From Kribbella antiqua (GTDB lineage: Bacteria > Actinomycetota > Actinomycetes > Propionibacteriales > Kribbellaceae), in contig NZ_SLWR01000005.1 of assembly GCF_004345665.1 (NCBI RefSeq), positions 310,001 through 374,000 on the forward strand: a DNA stretch of 64,000 nt. Direction: 5' to 3'. The notes beneath the pieces were generated by a model. It was not told the origin of the DNA, searched no databases, and saw only the letters and a list, made by a program, of their open reading frames with translations. Made by a program: the position numbers and the translations under genes. This document shows positions 8,218 through 17,040 of the stretch, piece after piece (position 1 is the first letter of the stretch; every line of letters starts with the position of its first letter).

Positions 8218-9177
8218 TTACCGGTGGGGGAAGGACGGCGTGCCGGTCGGGAAGGTCGGCGTCGCGGTCGGGAAGGACGGCTTGGTGGTCGGGATGGACG
8301 GCTTCGACGCCGACGGCTGCTTGCCCGGGTCGATGGTGATCTTGACCCCGCCGGAGACCGTCACCGTCGGAGCGGCCGGCTTCGGCGCGGACGGCTTGGT
8401 CGTCGGCAGCGACGGCTTGCCCGGCAGCGTCGGCTTGGCGGTCGGCAGCGACGGCTTGTCCGACGGCACACCGTGCACGCAGTCCGGCAGCGACGGCGTC
8501 GCGGTCGGCACCGGTACGGCGGGCTTGGCCGGCAGCGACGGCTTCGTCGTCGGCAGGGTGGGCTTCTTCGACGGGACCGGGACCGAGGGCAGCGACGGCT
8601 TGCTGGTCGGCAGCGACGGCGTGGCCGGAACCGAAGGCTTCGCCGTCGGGAATGACGGCTTCGCGGTCGACGTACCAGGGAACGAAGGCTTCGTCGTCGG
8701 GACCGACGGCTTGGCAGTCGGCGTACCAGGCAGCGAGGGCTTCGTCGTCGGCAGCGACGGCTTGGCCGGCAGCGACGGCTTCGCCGATGGTACGGACGGC
8801 TTGCCCGGGAGCGTCGGCTTCACGCTCGGCGGGTTGTTCGGGTCGATGGTCTTGTTCACCGACACGGTCGCCTTCGGCAGCGTGGGCTTGGCCGGCAGGC
8901 AGGTCGGGTCGACCGAGGGCTTCGGCGTGTCCGCCGGAACCACGGCCGGTACCGACGGCTTGCCGTCGCCGGCCAGGATGTTCTTCACCTGGGCCGGTCC
9001 GCCGACCGCGGCGGACACGGTCGCCACCGTTCCGGCGAGGGCAGTCACGCCCGCCGCGGCCAGTCCACGGCGGAGCCAGGCGAGCCGCTTGCCGCGGCGC
9101 ATCAGGTCGGCCGCGTTCGGCTGCCAGGGCTCCATGTCGTAATCGAGAGCATTGCGTACCTGCTGCTCGTCGCTCAT
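8218..9177 (-). CDS. Membrane-anchored Lys-Pro-Ser repeat protein, partner of SigE-family sigma factor
   Basis: The 319-residue product has a short cytoplasmic N-terminus, one membrane segment (about 35-58) and a long extracytoplasmic tail. The tail is made almost wholly of repeats of KPSLP/TKPSLPGTP type, with two Cys-containing interruptions (DPTCLPAKP and LPDCVHG). Its start overlaps the sigma-factor stop by one base (TGATG), the usual place for the membrane regulator of SigE-family sigma factors. No zinc anti-sigma motif is seen, so an anti-sigma role rests on context. The repeat tail could span the cell wall. Confidence 0.7.
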   Translation of the reverse strand: MSDEQQVRNALDYDMEPWQPNAADLMRRGKRLAWLRRGLAAAGVTALAGTVATVSAAVGGPAQVKNILAGDGKPSVPAVVPADTPKPSVDPTCLPAKPTLPKATVSVNKTIDPNNPPSVKPTLPGKPSVPSAKPSLPAKPSLPTTKPSLPGTPTAKPSVPTTKPSFPGTSTAKPSFPTAKPSVPATPSLPTSKPSLPSVPVPSKKPTLPTTKPSLPAKPAVPVPTATPSLPDCVHGVPSDKPSLPTAKPTLPGKPSLPTTKPSAPKPAAPTVTVSGGVKITIDPGKQPSASKPSIPTTKPSFPTATPTFPTGTPSFPHR

Positions 9178-9692
9178 CAGTGTCCTCCAACTCCTGTATC
9201 GATCAGGTCGGGTGCCAAACGCAGCTTGGCCAGCGCCCGGGAGGCCGTGCTCTTCACGGTCCCGGGCGCCATACCGAGCAACTCGGCGGTCTCGGCCTCG
9301 GAGAGATCCTGCGAGTAGCGCAGCGCAACCACGGCTCTTTCCCGGACGGTCAGACCGGCGAGGGCCGAGAGCACGGCCTCTCTGGTCTGAACCTCACCGG
9401 CGAAGTCCGCCACCGCTCTCTGGTCCCAGTCATTGCTCACCGGATCGCTGGGTACTTCGTTGTGCCAGCGCCGGCGGGCCTGGGAGAGGAACCGGTTGAC
9501 CAGCACCCGGCGCACGTAGCGAAGGGGATCGCTGTTCAGCCGGTGCCATTTCGGATACGACCGCATCAACGCCTGCTGCACCAGGTCCTCGGCGGTGTGC
9601 CGATCGCCGCACAGCATCTCCCCGAAGCGGAGCAAGGGGGTCGACTGCGCCAAGACGAAGCGCTCGAAGTCGGCGTCCGCGGTCCGGGTCAT
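9177..9692 (-). CDS. SigE-family ECF RNA polymerase sigma factor
   Basis: The ATG at 9690-9692 has a clear AGGAGAA ribosome-binding site, so I prefer this 171-residue form to the longer open frame. Region 2 includes FGEMLCGDRHTAEDLVQQAL and YVRRVLVNRFLSQARR. Region 4 includes LTVRERAVVALRYSQDLSEAETAELLGMAPGTV as a helix-turn-helix (written as pattern only). This sequence style is typical of the actinobacterial SigE family, which directs RNA polymerase to envelope or stress promoters. It is co-transcribed with the repeat-rich membrane protein. Confidence 0.9.
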   Translation of the reverse strand: MTRTADADFERFVLAQSTPLLRFGEMLCGDRHTAEDLVQQALMRSYPKWHRLNSDPLRYVRRVLVNRFLSQARRRWHNEVPSDPVSNDWDQRAVADFAGEVQTREAVLSALAGLTVRERAVVALRYSQDLSEAETAELLGMAPGTVKSTASRALAKLRLAPDLIDTGVGGH

Positions 9693-9869
9693 CGATTCTC
9701 CTCTGCCTTTGTCACACCGGTCCAAACCCGCTGGGTGATCGAACAGGTTCTGTCTGGTCACCAACTCCTTTGAAGAAATTTATTCACGGGCTATACAAGC
9801 GAAGTGTTTCCTTGTCACATTGGGTTGATCACCCGCAGTACACCTTCACCGCCCCGGAGGTAGCCGCCC
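9693..9869. promoter_or_regulatory. AT-rich divergent promoter region
   Basis: This spacer between the divergent sigma-factor gene and a secreted SH3 protein gene contains an AT-rich patch at about 9770-9800 (TTTGAAGAAATTTATTC). It stands out from the GC-rich surroundings. SigE-family genes are often autoregulated from such regions, but no element was assigned. Confidence 0.4.
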
Positions 9870-11069
9870 ATGCGTATCACCCGAAGGATGCAAGTGGTGG
9901 TCAGTCTGGCCGCCGTACTGGCGGCAGCGACCGCCACCCTCCCCAGCTCGGCCACGGAGACCGATCCCGCCGCCGTGGCCGCCCAGCCCGTCGCCGGATC
10001 CAGCAACGTCAAGATCGAAGGCAATCGGATCATCCTCGGCGACGCTCCCGCCGCCGTTGGCTCGACAGAGATCAAGCAGCGTTCGGGTCTTGCCGAACTC
10101 ACCCCGGTCCGGTTCGCCGCCGCGACCTCGGCCGTTGTCGTCGGCTACACCGCGAGTACGCCGGACCGCTCGTCGGCCGAGGTCGCCGTACGGGCTTGGG
10201 TCAAGGACAGGTGGACGGAGTGGACGCCGGCTCAGGCCGGTACGCCGACTGCCCTGCCTGGCGCGAGTGACCAGGTCCAGCTGCGGATCATCGTCACCGC
10301 TCCGCCTACTGGCGCCAACCCGTGGGTGAGCGACGTGACCGTCCAGCCGACCGACAAGGTCAGCCCGAGCCAGATGACGATCCAGGCCGCACCGCTGAAG
10401 TCCCGCGTCTTCGCCACCCGTGAGGGCCTGGTCGGCGGTACGACGGCCAACGGCCACGTGATCGTGAATCGCGACCACTTCGTCGCCCTGCCGTCGCGTC
10501 GCGGGCTGTCCGGCAATGGTTCCGGCACCTACTCGGTCAAGGTCTGTACGGCGTCGCGCTGCGCCTTCGAGCCGGTCTGGGACGTCGGGCCGTGGAACAC
10601 CAAGGACGACTACTGGAACCCGAGCGCCACCCGGGAGATGTGGAAGGACCTGCCACAGGGCAAGCCGGAAGCACAGGCGGCGTACCAGGACGGCTACAAC
10701 GGCGGGAAGGATCAGTTCGGCCGGACGGTCGCCAACCCGGCCGGGATCGACCTCGCCGACGGAACGTTCTGGGACGCGCTGGCGCTGTCCGACAACTCCT
10801 GGGTCGACGTCACCTACCTGTGGACCGGCGACGGCGGCCGCGGCACGGTGTCGATCACGTCCGGCTACCTGAACGTCCGCAACACGCCGAACTCCTCCGG
10901 CGCGGTCGTCGGAATGGCAGGCAAGTCCGCCCAGGTGACGGTCGAGTGCCAGACCAACGGCCAGAGCGTCACCGGCTCGCAAGGCACCAGCAGCGTCTGG
11001 CTCCGAGTCCACCCCGGCATGTACGTCGCCAAGGCCTGGGTCTCCGCGGGTTCGTTCGCGGCTTGCTGA
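9870..11069 (+). CDS. Secreted protein with C-terminal SH3-like domain
   Basis: The ATG follows a GGAGGTAG ribosome-binding site and opens a Sec signal peptide (about 1-30). The mature 399-residue protein has an unassigned beta-rich N-terminal part and a central Cys/Trp-rich segment (VKVCTASRCAFEPVWDVGPWNTKDDYWNP, about 226-254). A bacterial SH3-type repeat with LNVRNTPNSSGAVVG follows (about 333-390). SH3b domains bind cell-wall peptides. The middle resembles domains of secreted actinobacterial proteins annotated only as hypothetical. It is divergent from the sigma-factor operon and may belong to its regulon (inference). Confidence 0.7.
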   Translation: MRITRRMQVVVSLAAVLAAATATLPSSATETDPAAVAAQPVAGSSNVKIEGNRIILGDAPAAVGSTEIKQRSGLAELTPVRFAAATSAVVVGYTASTPDRSSAEVAVRAWVKDRWTEWTPAQAGTPTALPGASDQVQLRIIVTAPPTGANPWVSDVTVQPTDKVSPSQMTIQAAPLKSRVFATREGLVGGTTANGHVIVNRDHFVALPSRRGLSGNGSGTYSVKVCTASRCAFEPVWDVGPWNTKDDYWNPSATREMWKDLPQGKPEAQAAYQDGYNGGKDQFGRTVANPAGIDLADGTFWDALALSDNSWVDVTYLWTGDGGRGTVSITSGYLNVRNTPNSSGAVVGMAGKSAQVTVECQTNGQSVTGSQGTSSVWLRVHPGMYVAKAWVSAGSFAAC

Positions 11070-11073
11070 ACGC

Positions 11074-11149
11074 CCAGGCCATCACAATCCGGTCTCCTGC
11101 GCGGTCCGCCGCATGTGGATCGCGCACGGCGGCGATTGTGATGGCCTGG
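11074..11149. terminator. Bidirectional terminator-like inverted repeat
   Basis: Perfect 16-base arms (11074-11089 and 11134-11149; CCAGGCCATCACAATC and its complement) flank 44 bases that hold a second GC-rich stem. It fills the gap between two convergent secreted-protein genes. Confidence 0.7.
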
Positions 11150-11159
11150 AGATCCGCGG

Positions 11160-12053
11160 TCAGCAACCGTGGTTGATCTGGGCGCACGTGTCCTCGCCCC
11201 AGTTGAGCAGGAAGTTCCGCAACGGCTGGCCGTTCGTTGCCCACAGGATCACCTGGATCTGCGGGCCCTGTCCCATTCCTGGCTTCCAGGGGACGGCGGA
11301 CAGGTGCTGCATCACCCAGTACTTGCCTTGGATGGATGCGGCCGTGGTCTGGCCGTCGGGGAAGGTGTAGGAGATCTTGGCCACCCCCGCCGGGAGTTGG
11401 CCGGCGGCCCAGTAGTACTCGTACTGGCGGCCGTTGAGCATCTTGATCAAGTTGTTCGCGACGGTGAAGGCCTCCGCGTCACCGGGTGCCGGGTTGGCGA
11501 TCTTCTCCGGTTGGCGGATCGAGCCGGTGCCGCCGTTGCGCGCATACGCCGTATCGCAACCGGCCCAGTAGTTGCTGTCGGCAAGGATCAGGACGATGCC
11601 GGGCGCGCCGTTCAGACGGGCGACCACCTTCGCACTGGAGCCTGGCTGCGCCGAGACCTCCTTCAGCCACGTCTTGCAGCCGGCGACCGGGTCGGCCGGG
11701 AGCCCCGTAGGTGTTGGCGCGCGGTGGGTGCCCACCGGCTTCGTGGGTGTCGCGGCAGGTCTTGTCGTCTTGGCAGGCTGCGGCTTGGCGACCGAGCTGG
11801 GCGTCGACGCCGAGCTTGACGGGCTCGGTGTTTGCGACGGGCTCGGTGTTTGCGACGGGCTCGGCGCCGGGGTGGAGACTCCGACGGGGCTCGGCGTACC
11901 CGGACCGCCCGCGGCTCCGGACGACTGTCTGCTGTGTGCCATCGCCGTACCCGCGATCGCGATTCCGGCCACTGCCGCGACCGAGAGCCCGGCCACCAAA
12001 GCCGTGACCATCCGCCGCTTCCGGCCCTGTTCGATCATTCGTCGCGCCTCCAC
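11160..12053 (-). CDS. Membrane-anchored/secreted protein with Ser/Thr/Pro linker
   Basis: Translation begins at a GTG. The 297-residue protein has a basic N-terminus, a hydrophobic segment (about 18-39) and a linker of SPSQTP-type repeats. The linker repeats are encoded by an 18-base tandem duplication near 11820-11860. A globular C-terminal domain of about 175 residues follows, with Cys at about 126, 166 and near the end (EDTCAQINHGC). The family is not recognised. It lies downstream of the diguanylate cyclase gene with a 76-base gap, so the two may share a transcript. Confidence 0.65.
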   Translation of the reverse strand: MEARRMIEQGRKRRMVTALVAGLSVAAVAGIAIAGTAMAHSRQSSGAAGGPGTPSPVGVSTPAPSPSQTPSPSQTPSPSSSASTPSSVAKPQPAKTTRPAATPTKPVGTHRAPTPTGLPADPVAGCKTWLKEVSAQPGSSAKVVARLNGAPGIVLILADSNYWAGCDTAYARNGGTGSIRQPEKIANPAPGDAEAFTVANNLIKMLNGRQYEYYWAAGQLPAGVAKISYTFPDGQTTAASIQGKYWVMQHLSAVPWKPGMGQGPQIQVILWATNGQPLRNFLLNWGEDTCAQINHGC

Positions 12054-12129
12054 CTTGCTCCCGCCGGTCGGGCTGGAACGAAGCCCTCACAGCAGAGACG
12101 CCGAGCCCGGCCGAAAGGTTTGCCTAGAG

Positions 12130-13515
12130 CTAGGTGCGGTCGGTTGGTGCGGCGGCGCCGGTGGTCACCGGGCGCTCGGAGCGCTCGGTCGCGTGTTTGG
12201 CGGGGTGCCCGGCCGGTGTGGTGGTGCTGGGGCGGGGCGTGATGCGCGGCGTAGGGAGGGTGTCGGCGGCCAGGCGGACCCGGTTGCGGCCGGCGGACTT
12301 GGCGGCGTACATGGCCCGGTCGGCGCGGAGCAGCAGGTCGTCGAGCGTCGTACCGTCGCCTGGGTAGACGGCGACGCCGATCGAGACGGTGAGGCGGAAG
12401 GTGTCGGGGTCGAGGTCCGGGTCGTCGAGGACACCGGCGCACATCGCCGCGAGCGGGCTGGCGGCAACGGCGTTGCGGAGCCGGTCCGCGGTAACCGTCG
12501 CGTCGTCGAGGCCGGTGTCCGGCAGGGCGATCACGAATTCCTCGCCGCCGAACCGGCCGATCACGTCCTTCGCCCGGATCGCGCTGCGCAGAATCGTCGC
12601 GACCGCCCGCAGCGCCTCGTCGCCGACCAGGTGACCGTGCCGGTCGTTGACCTGCTTGAAGTGGTCGATGTCGATCAGCAGCACGGCCATCGGTTCGCGT
12701 TGGTTCCGCGCGGTCCGCAGCATCTCCTCGGACCGCCGGCGCCACCAGTCGACCCGGGTCAGGCTCGTCTTCGGATCGGTCTGGGCCTCGGACTCCAACT
12801 GGCCGAGCAGCAGCGCGCGCGTCGCGGTCAGCGTGATCGGGATCGCCACGAACGCGAACCACGGACTGATCAGACAGGCCGCCGCGAGCAGACACCCGAG
12901 CGTCGCGGCCGTCGCGTCGGTGCAGAGCTCATCCATCCCGCCGACGGCCTCGCGGCGGCTGCTGCCCGGAATGATCAGCGAAATCGCGAGCCCGCAGAGC
13001 AAGGTATCGGTGATCAGGTACGTCACCGCCGCCGCGAGCATCGACACGACCAGCCCGAGCTCGCTCCCGCCGGTCAGCTCGCGCGCGGACGTGAAGACGG
13101 CATGCGCCGCGCCGACCGCGAGCACGTGCACCGCGGTCGAGAACGCCCACCGGTAGGGAATGCACTTGCCGGCCCGGATCCGCCACCAGATCCGCAGCAG
13201 TACGGCGACCAGGATCGCCAGCGCCGGATGCAATACGACGGCGGCCGCGATCATCCACGCCGGAGCCAGATCCTTGTGCAGCGCACCGCCTCGGCGGCGC
13301 CGGCTCTCGACCCGGCGAGCTCCCTCGACCGAGATCAGCGCCGACACGGTGAGCGCGAGTACGACGTCCAGACCGCGCCAGCTCGGCAGCTCGGTGAAGA
13401 CCTGGATGCCGTAGCCGATCGCGGCCAGGTCGACGAGCACGACAACAGCGAACGCCGGGACCGTCAGGGTCCACAGCGCCCAATACCGTACCGCTCGCCT
13501 ACTCTGCGCAACCAT
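12130..13515 (-). CDS. Membrane diguanylate cyclase (GGDEF)
   Basis: The 461-residue protein has an N-terminal block of membrane helices (about 10-235, MASE-like in position) and a GGDEF domain. The active-site motif is GGEEF at 323-327, and RAKD at 314-317 is the product-inhibition I-site with the standard five-residue spacing. It should make cyclic di-GMP from two GTP and be feedback inhibited. The C-terminal 45 residues are a Pro/Thr-rich tail. No phosphodiesterase (EAL) domain is present. A second GGDEF protein is encoded at 49.6 kb. Confidence 0.9.
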   Translation of the reverse strand: MVAQSRRAVRYWALWTLTVPAFAVVVLVDLAAIGYGIQVFTELPSWRGLDVVLALTVSALISVEGARRVESRRRRGGALHKDLAPAWMIAAAVVLHPALAILVAVLLRIWWRIRAGKCIPYRWAFSTAVHVLAVGAAHAVFTSARELTGGSELGLVVSMLAAAVTYLITDTLLCGLAISLIIPGSSRREAVGGMDELCTDATAATLGCLLAAACLISPWFAFVAIPITLTATRALLLGQLESEAQTDPKTSLTRVDWWRRRSEEMLRTARNQREPMAVLLIDIDHFKQVNDRHGHLVGDEALRAVATILRSAIRAKDVIGRFGGEEFVIALPDTGLDDATVTADRLRNAVAASPLAAMCAGVLDDPDLDPDTFRLTVSIGVAVYPGDGTTLDDLLLRADRAMYAAKSAGRNRVRLAADTLPTPRITPRPSTTTPAGHPAKHATERSERPVTTGAAAPTDRT

Positions 13516-13609
13516 TACCTCTCACCGTACGACGAGTAAGCGATTCGTCCCAATCCGCGACGGCGCGGCTGTGGATGACGACTTGGAAACGATGTCGCCT
13601 GGTTGAGAA

Positions 13610-13642
13610 TTCAGTCGTTTGATCAACGATCAAACGACTGAA
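13610..13642. repeat. 15-base perfect palindrome with three-base loop
   Basis: The arms TTCAGTCGTTTGATC (13610-13624) and GATCAAACGACTGAA (13628-13642) are perfectly complementary and AT-richer than the surroundings. It lies between the HerA-like gene and the diguanylate cyclase gene, which run in the same direction. It could be the terminator of the former or an operator for the latter. Confidence 0.7.
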
Positions 13643-13695
13643 ATCCTTCCGCCACAGGCGAAACGTGGACCGCGCCGTACCGAAAAGTCCCCGGA

Positions 13696-15243
13696 TCAGC
13701 GCCGGCGGCGGGCAGCGCCGAACAGACCCCGGACGATCTCCCGGCCGGCCGAGCGGGCGAACTGCTTGAACGCCGACGAGCCGATCACCTGCTCCACCAT
13801 CGACTTCTCCTGCTTCTGCGCCCGCGGCCTCGGCTCCGGCTGCGGCTTCGCCTGCTCCTCGGCCTGCCGTTCCGCCTCGGCCTGCTCGGCCCCGGCCTGA
13901 ACCTTCGCCGCGAGCTTCTCGTACGCCGACTCGCGGTCGATCACCTCGGTGTACTTCGCGTAGTTCGGCGACCCCTGCACCGACGCCGTCAGCTGCTCGG
14001 CAGACGCCGGCGCCATCAGCGACAGCGGCGCCCGCAACCGGGTCCACGCAACTGGAGTCGGCGCGCCCTTCTCGTTCATCACCGTCACGATCGCCTCGCC
14101 GATCCCGAGCTGGGTCAGCACCTCGCCCAGGTCGTACGACGAATTCGGGAACGTCGACACGGTCGCCTTCAGCGCCTTGGCGTCGTTCGGCGTGTGCGCC
14201 CGCAGCTGGTGCTGCACCCGCGAACCGAGCTGCGCGAGTACGTCGTCCGGAACGTCCTTCGGCGTCTGCGTCACGAAGAACACGCCGACACCCTTCGACC
14301 GGATCAGCCGGACGGTCTGCGCGATCGAGTCCAGGAACGCCTTCGACGCGTCGTTGAACAGCAGGTGCGCCTCGTCGAAGAAGAACACCAGCTTCGGCTT
14401 GTCCGCGTCGCCGACCTCGGGCAGGTCGTGGAACAAATCCGCCAGCAGCCACATCAGGAAGGTGGAGAACAGCGCCGGCCGGTCCTGCAGGTTCGGCAGC
14501 TCGAGCAAAGAGATGACGCCCTTGCCGTCCCGCTGCTGCAGCAGGTCCGCGGTGTCGAACTCCGGCTCGCCGAAGAACGCCTCGGCACCCTGGTCCGCGA
14601 ACCCGATCAGCGACCGCAGGATGACCCCGGCCGTCGCGGCGGACAGCCCGCCCAGTTCCTTGAGGTCGCCCTTGCCTTCTTCGCTGGTCAGGTGCGTGAT
14701 GACCGCGCGCAGGTCCTTCAGGTCGAGCAGGGTCAGGCCCTGCTTGTCGGCGTAGTGGAAGATCAGCCCGAGCGAGGACTCCTGGACGTCGTTCAGCCCC
14801 AGCACCTTGGACAGCAGCACCGGCCCGAACGCCGTGATGGTGGCCCGGATCGGGATCCCGGTGCCCTGCCCGCCGAGCGCGTAGAACTCGGTCGGGAACC
14901 CGGTCGGAGTCCACTCCTGCCCGATCGTCTTGGTCCGGGCCAGCAGCTTCTCGCTCTCCTGACCCGGCTGGGATACGCCGGACAGGTCGCCCTTGATGTC
15001 CGCCGCGAACACCGCGACACCGGCCGCGGACAGCTGCTCGGCCATCAACTGCAGGGTCTTCGTCTTGCCGGTACCGGTGGCACCCGCGACCAGGCCGTGC
15101 CGGTTCACCATCGACAGCGGGATCCGGACCGCCGCCTCCGGTTTCGGCTCGTCGCCGACCAGCAGCGCGCCCAGCTCGATCGCCGCCCCCTCGAACGCGT
15201 ATCCCTGCTTGACGGTCTCCACGACGTCGCCTGTCTCGGCCAT
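13696..15243 (-). CDS. HerA-like (DUF853) P-loop ATPase
   Basis: This 515-residue protein has a Walker A motif GATGTGKT (about 54-61), a Walker B region KLVFFFDEAHLLF (about 284-296) and the DUF853 signature VGVFFVTQTPKDVPDDVL. A basic, Ala/Glu-rich tail follows (about 440-515). DUF853 proteins are HerA/FtsK-superfamily ATPases of unknown cellular role, thought to move on DNA. No NurA-type nuclease is adjacent, which argues against a classical HerA-NurA pair. It is a stand-alone gene with short spacers. Confidence 0.85.
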   Translation of the reverse strand: MAETGDVVETVKQGYAFEGAAIELGALLVGDEPKPEAAVRIPLSMVNRHGLVAGATGTGKTKTLQLMAEQLSAAGVAVFAADIKGDLSGVSQPGQESEKLLARTKTIGQEWTPTGFPTEFYALGGQGTGIPIRATITAFGPVLLSKVLGLNDVQESSLGLIFHYADKQGLTLLDLKDLRAVITHLTSEEGKGDLKELGGLSAATAGVILRSLIGFADQGAEAFFGEPEFDTADLLQQRDGKGVISLLELPNLQDRPALFSTFLMWLLADLFHDLPEVGDADKPKLVFFFDEAHLLFNDASKAFLDSIAQTVRLIRSKGVGVFFVTQTPKDVPDDVLAQLGSRVQHQLRAHTPNDAKALKATVSTFPNSSYDLGEVLTQLGIGEAIVTVMNEKGAPTPVAWTRLRAPLSLMAPASAEQLTASVQGSPNYAKYTEVIDRESAYEKLAAKVQAGAEQAEAERQAEEQAKPQPEPRPRAQKQEKSMVEQVIGSSAFKQFARSAGREIVRGLFGAARRRR

Positions 15244-15304
15244 GTCGGCGTGCCTTTCCCCGGTTGAAGTGTTCCCCGGTCGGCATGCTAGTGCCCGCCG
15301 TACC

Positions 15305-16006
15305 TCAGCGCAGGACGACGACCCGGGTCGAGCCGGCGGTGAAGTTCCACAGGGTGATCGCCATCGACCGGGAGAGCCGGATGCAGCCGTGTGACGCGCG
15401 GTAGTTCGTCCCGAGCAGCCAGTCCGGGTGGATCTGGGCGCCGTTGGACATGTACGTCGGGATCTGGTGGAAGCCGATCCCGCACGGCGCGAAGCGGACG
15501 AAGTAGTTCAGGTACAGCCGCCCGCCGTCGGTGTTGCGCACGATTCGTCCGGCCCGGCCGCACTTGGAGCCACTGGTGTACGTCCCCGGCTTCAGATAGG
15601 TCGGGTTGTCGATGATCCCGCCCTGCCGGACGACCTTGCCGGCCGAATCGATCAGCCAGACCCAGTTCTGCGTCTGGCTGATGACGATCCGGCGACCGGA
15701 GCCAGAGCCGGCCGGAACCTTGCGTACGTCGCAGCGTTTCGCCGTACTGGCCATCAACCGCGAATACGTCGTGCTATTCAGGGAACCGCTCTGGATCATG
15801 GCGTTCGCGGATTGGAAACGTACGGTGGCGGCCTGGGTCATCTGGCCGATCACGCCGTCGACGGGCCCGGCGGTGCAGCCGAGCGCGTTCAGCCGCGTCT
15901 GGGCCGCCTTGGCCTGTGTTCCGGTCAGTGCGTCGGCCGGTAGCGCCGTACCGGCGCCGACCAGCGTGACGGCCGCCGCCAAACCGAGAATGGAAAGAAT
16001 TCGCAT
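15305..16006 (-). CDS. Secreted L,D-transpeptidase with peptidoglycan-binding domain
   Basis: I chose the ATG at 16004-16006 (ribosome-binding site GGGGGGTGA) because it opens directly into a Sec signal peptide. The 233-residue protein has a peptidoglycan-binding-like helical domain (about 30-92: GVIGQMTQAATVRFQ) and a YkuD domain (about 105-233). The YkuD domain has HPDWLLGTNYRASHGCIRLS; Cys208 is the catalytic nucleophile and His206 its partner in SHGC. It should form or remodel 3-3 peptidoglycan crosslinks outside the membrane. It is divergent from the VapB-like/LytR_C pair. Confidence 0.88.
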   Translation of the reverse strand: MRILSILGLAAAVTLVGAGTALPADALTGTQAKAAQTRLNALGCTAGPVDGVIGQMTQAATVRFQSANAMIQSGSLNSTTYSRLMASTAKRCDVRKVPAGSGSGRRIVISQTQNWVWLIDSAGKVVRQGGIIDNPTYLKPGTYTSGSKCGRAGRIVRNTDGGRLYLNYFVRFAPCGIGFHQIPTYMSNGAQIHPDWLLGTNYRASHGCIRLSRSMAITLWNFTAGSTRVVVLR

Positions 16007-16154
16007 GCGGTTCACCCCCCTGTTGACGAGCCCGCCCAGCGCGCCCGCCTCTCCCTTTGCCGGTACGACGCCGACCAGCACCGAAAGGTTGAGTCGCACC
16101 CCCATGACATTCATCCCCTCTCATCCGACCTTTGACACCGCTAGACTTCGGGGG

Positions 16155-16448
16155 GTGATCTTCAAGCGCGTCGGGGAGGAACGCCCGTACCCGGACCATG
16201 GGCTCAAGCCGAAGGACTGGTCGTCACTGCCACCGCGGCAGGTGCGGCTGGACGAACTGGTCACGACCAAGGGCACTCTGGACCTGAACGCGCTGCTCGA
16301 CGAGGACTCCACCTTCTACGGCGACCTGTTCGCGCACGTGGTCGAGTGGAAGGGAGAGATGTTCCTCGAGGACGGCCTGCACCGCGCGCTGCGTGCCGCG
16401 CTGCAGCAGCGTTCCGTACTACACGCCCGGGTTCTGGTCGTGGACTGA
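16155..16448 (+). CDS. VapB-family antitoxin-like protein, conserved beside LytR_C
   Basis: The start is GTG at 16155, after a run of G. The 97-residue product (begins VIFKRVGEERPYPDHG, ends HARVLVVD) matches from memory a very conserved actinobacterial family that automatic pipelines label VapB-type antitoxin. It includes LVTTKGTLDLNALLDEDSTF and EDGLHRALRAALQQ. No PIN-domain toxin is encoded nearby, and the partner gene is a LytR_C protein, so a toxin-antitoxin role is doubtful. It could be an envelope-linked regulator. Confidence 0.8.
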   Translation: MIFKRVGEERPYPDHGLKPKDWSSLPPRQVRLDELVTTKGTLDLNALLDEDSTFYGDLFAHVVEWKGEMFLEDGLHRALRAALQQRSVLHARVLVVD

Positions 16449-16476
16449 CAATGGCTGCTCACGGGGGGTTGAGCCG

Positions 16477-17040
16477 ATGACCGCGATCCATCCACAACCG
16501 AGGCCGCACTCGCGGGTCCGTTGGCGTACCCCGATCACGATGGTGATCCTGCTGGGAATCCTTGTCGGCGGTGCCTGGTGGGGCTGGAACTCACTGGTGA
16601 ACAGCAGCGCTGAGCCGACCTGCGTGGAGCAGACCCTGCCGAACAACCGGCTGGTGCCGAAGCAGGTGGTGGTGAACGTCTACAACGGCGGCGCCAAGGC
16701 GGGTACGGCGGGTGCCGTCGCCGAACAGCTGAAGAAGCGCGGCTTCAACGTCGCCAAGATCGCGAACGAGCCGAAGGGCGACAAGATCGACGTGGTCTCG
16801 GTCCGCGGCGCCACCGACGACGCGCCCGAACTGCGCCTGATCGCCGGCCAGCTCACCCAGAAGCCCCTCACCGTCGCCGACAACCGCACCGACCACACCG
16901 TCGACCTCGTCGTAGGCCGCGGCTACACCACCCTCAAACCCAAGGGCCTCCCCTCGGTCGCCATCCCCCCAGGCTCGACCGTCTGCCTCCCGGTAATCCA
17001 CACCCCCCAGCCGATCCCGTCAGGCCAGAACCCGAACTAG
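16477..17040 (+). CDS. Membrane protein with LytR_C domain
   Basis: The ATG at 16477 has a GGGGGG ribosome-binding site. The 187-residue protein has one membrane segment (about 22-42) and an extracytoplasmic LytR C-terminal domain (about 64-155; VVVNVYNGGAKAGTAGAVAEQLKKRGF). LytR_C domains occur on LCP ligases and on stand-alone proteins that probably bind wall polymers. It follows the VapB-like gene by 28 bases in a conserved pair. Its TAG stop overlaps the stop codon of the convergent antiporter gene by four bases. Confidence 0.8.
   Translation: MTAIHPQPRPHSRVRWRTPITMVILLGILVGGAWWGWNSLVNSSAEPTCVEQTLPNNRLVPKQVVVNVYNGGAKAGTAGAVAEQLKKRGFNVAKIANEPKGDKIDVVSVRGATDDAPELRLIAGQLTQKPLTVADNRTDHTVDLVVGRGYTTLKPKGLPSVAIPPGSTVCLPVIHTPQPIPSGQNPN

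Noticed and set aside
8240..9142. Long plus-strand open frame across the Lys-Pro-Ser repeat gene
   Set aside because: It is the antisense of a repetitive gene; Gly/Asp/Val runs reflect complementary repeats, and it has no ribosome-binding site.
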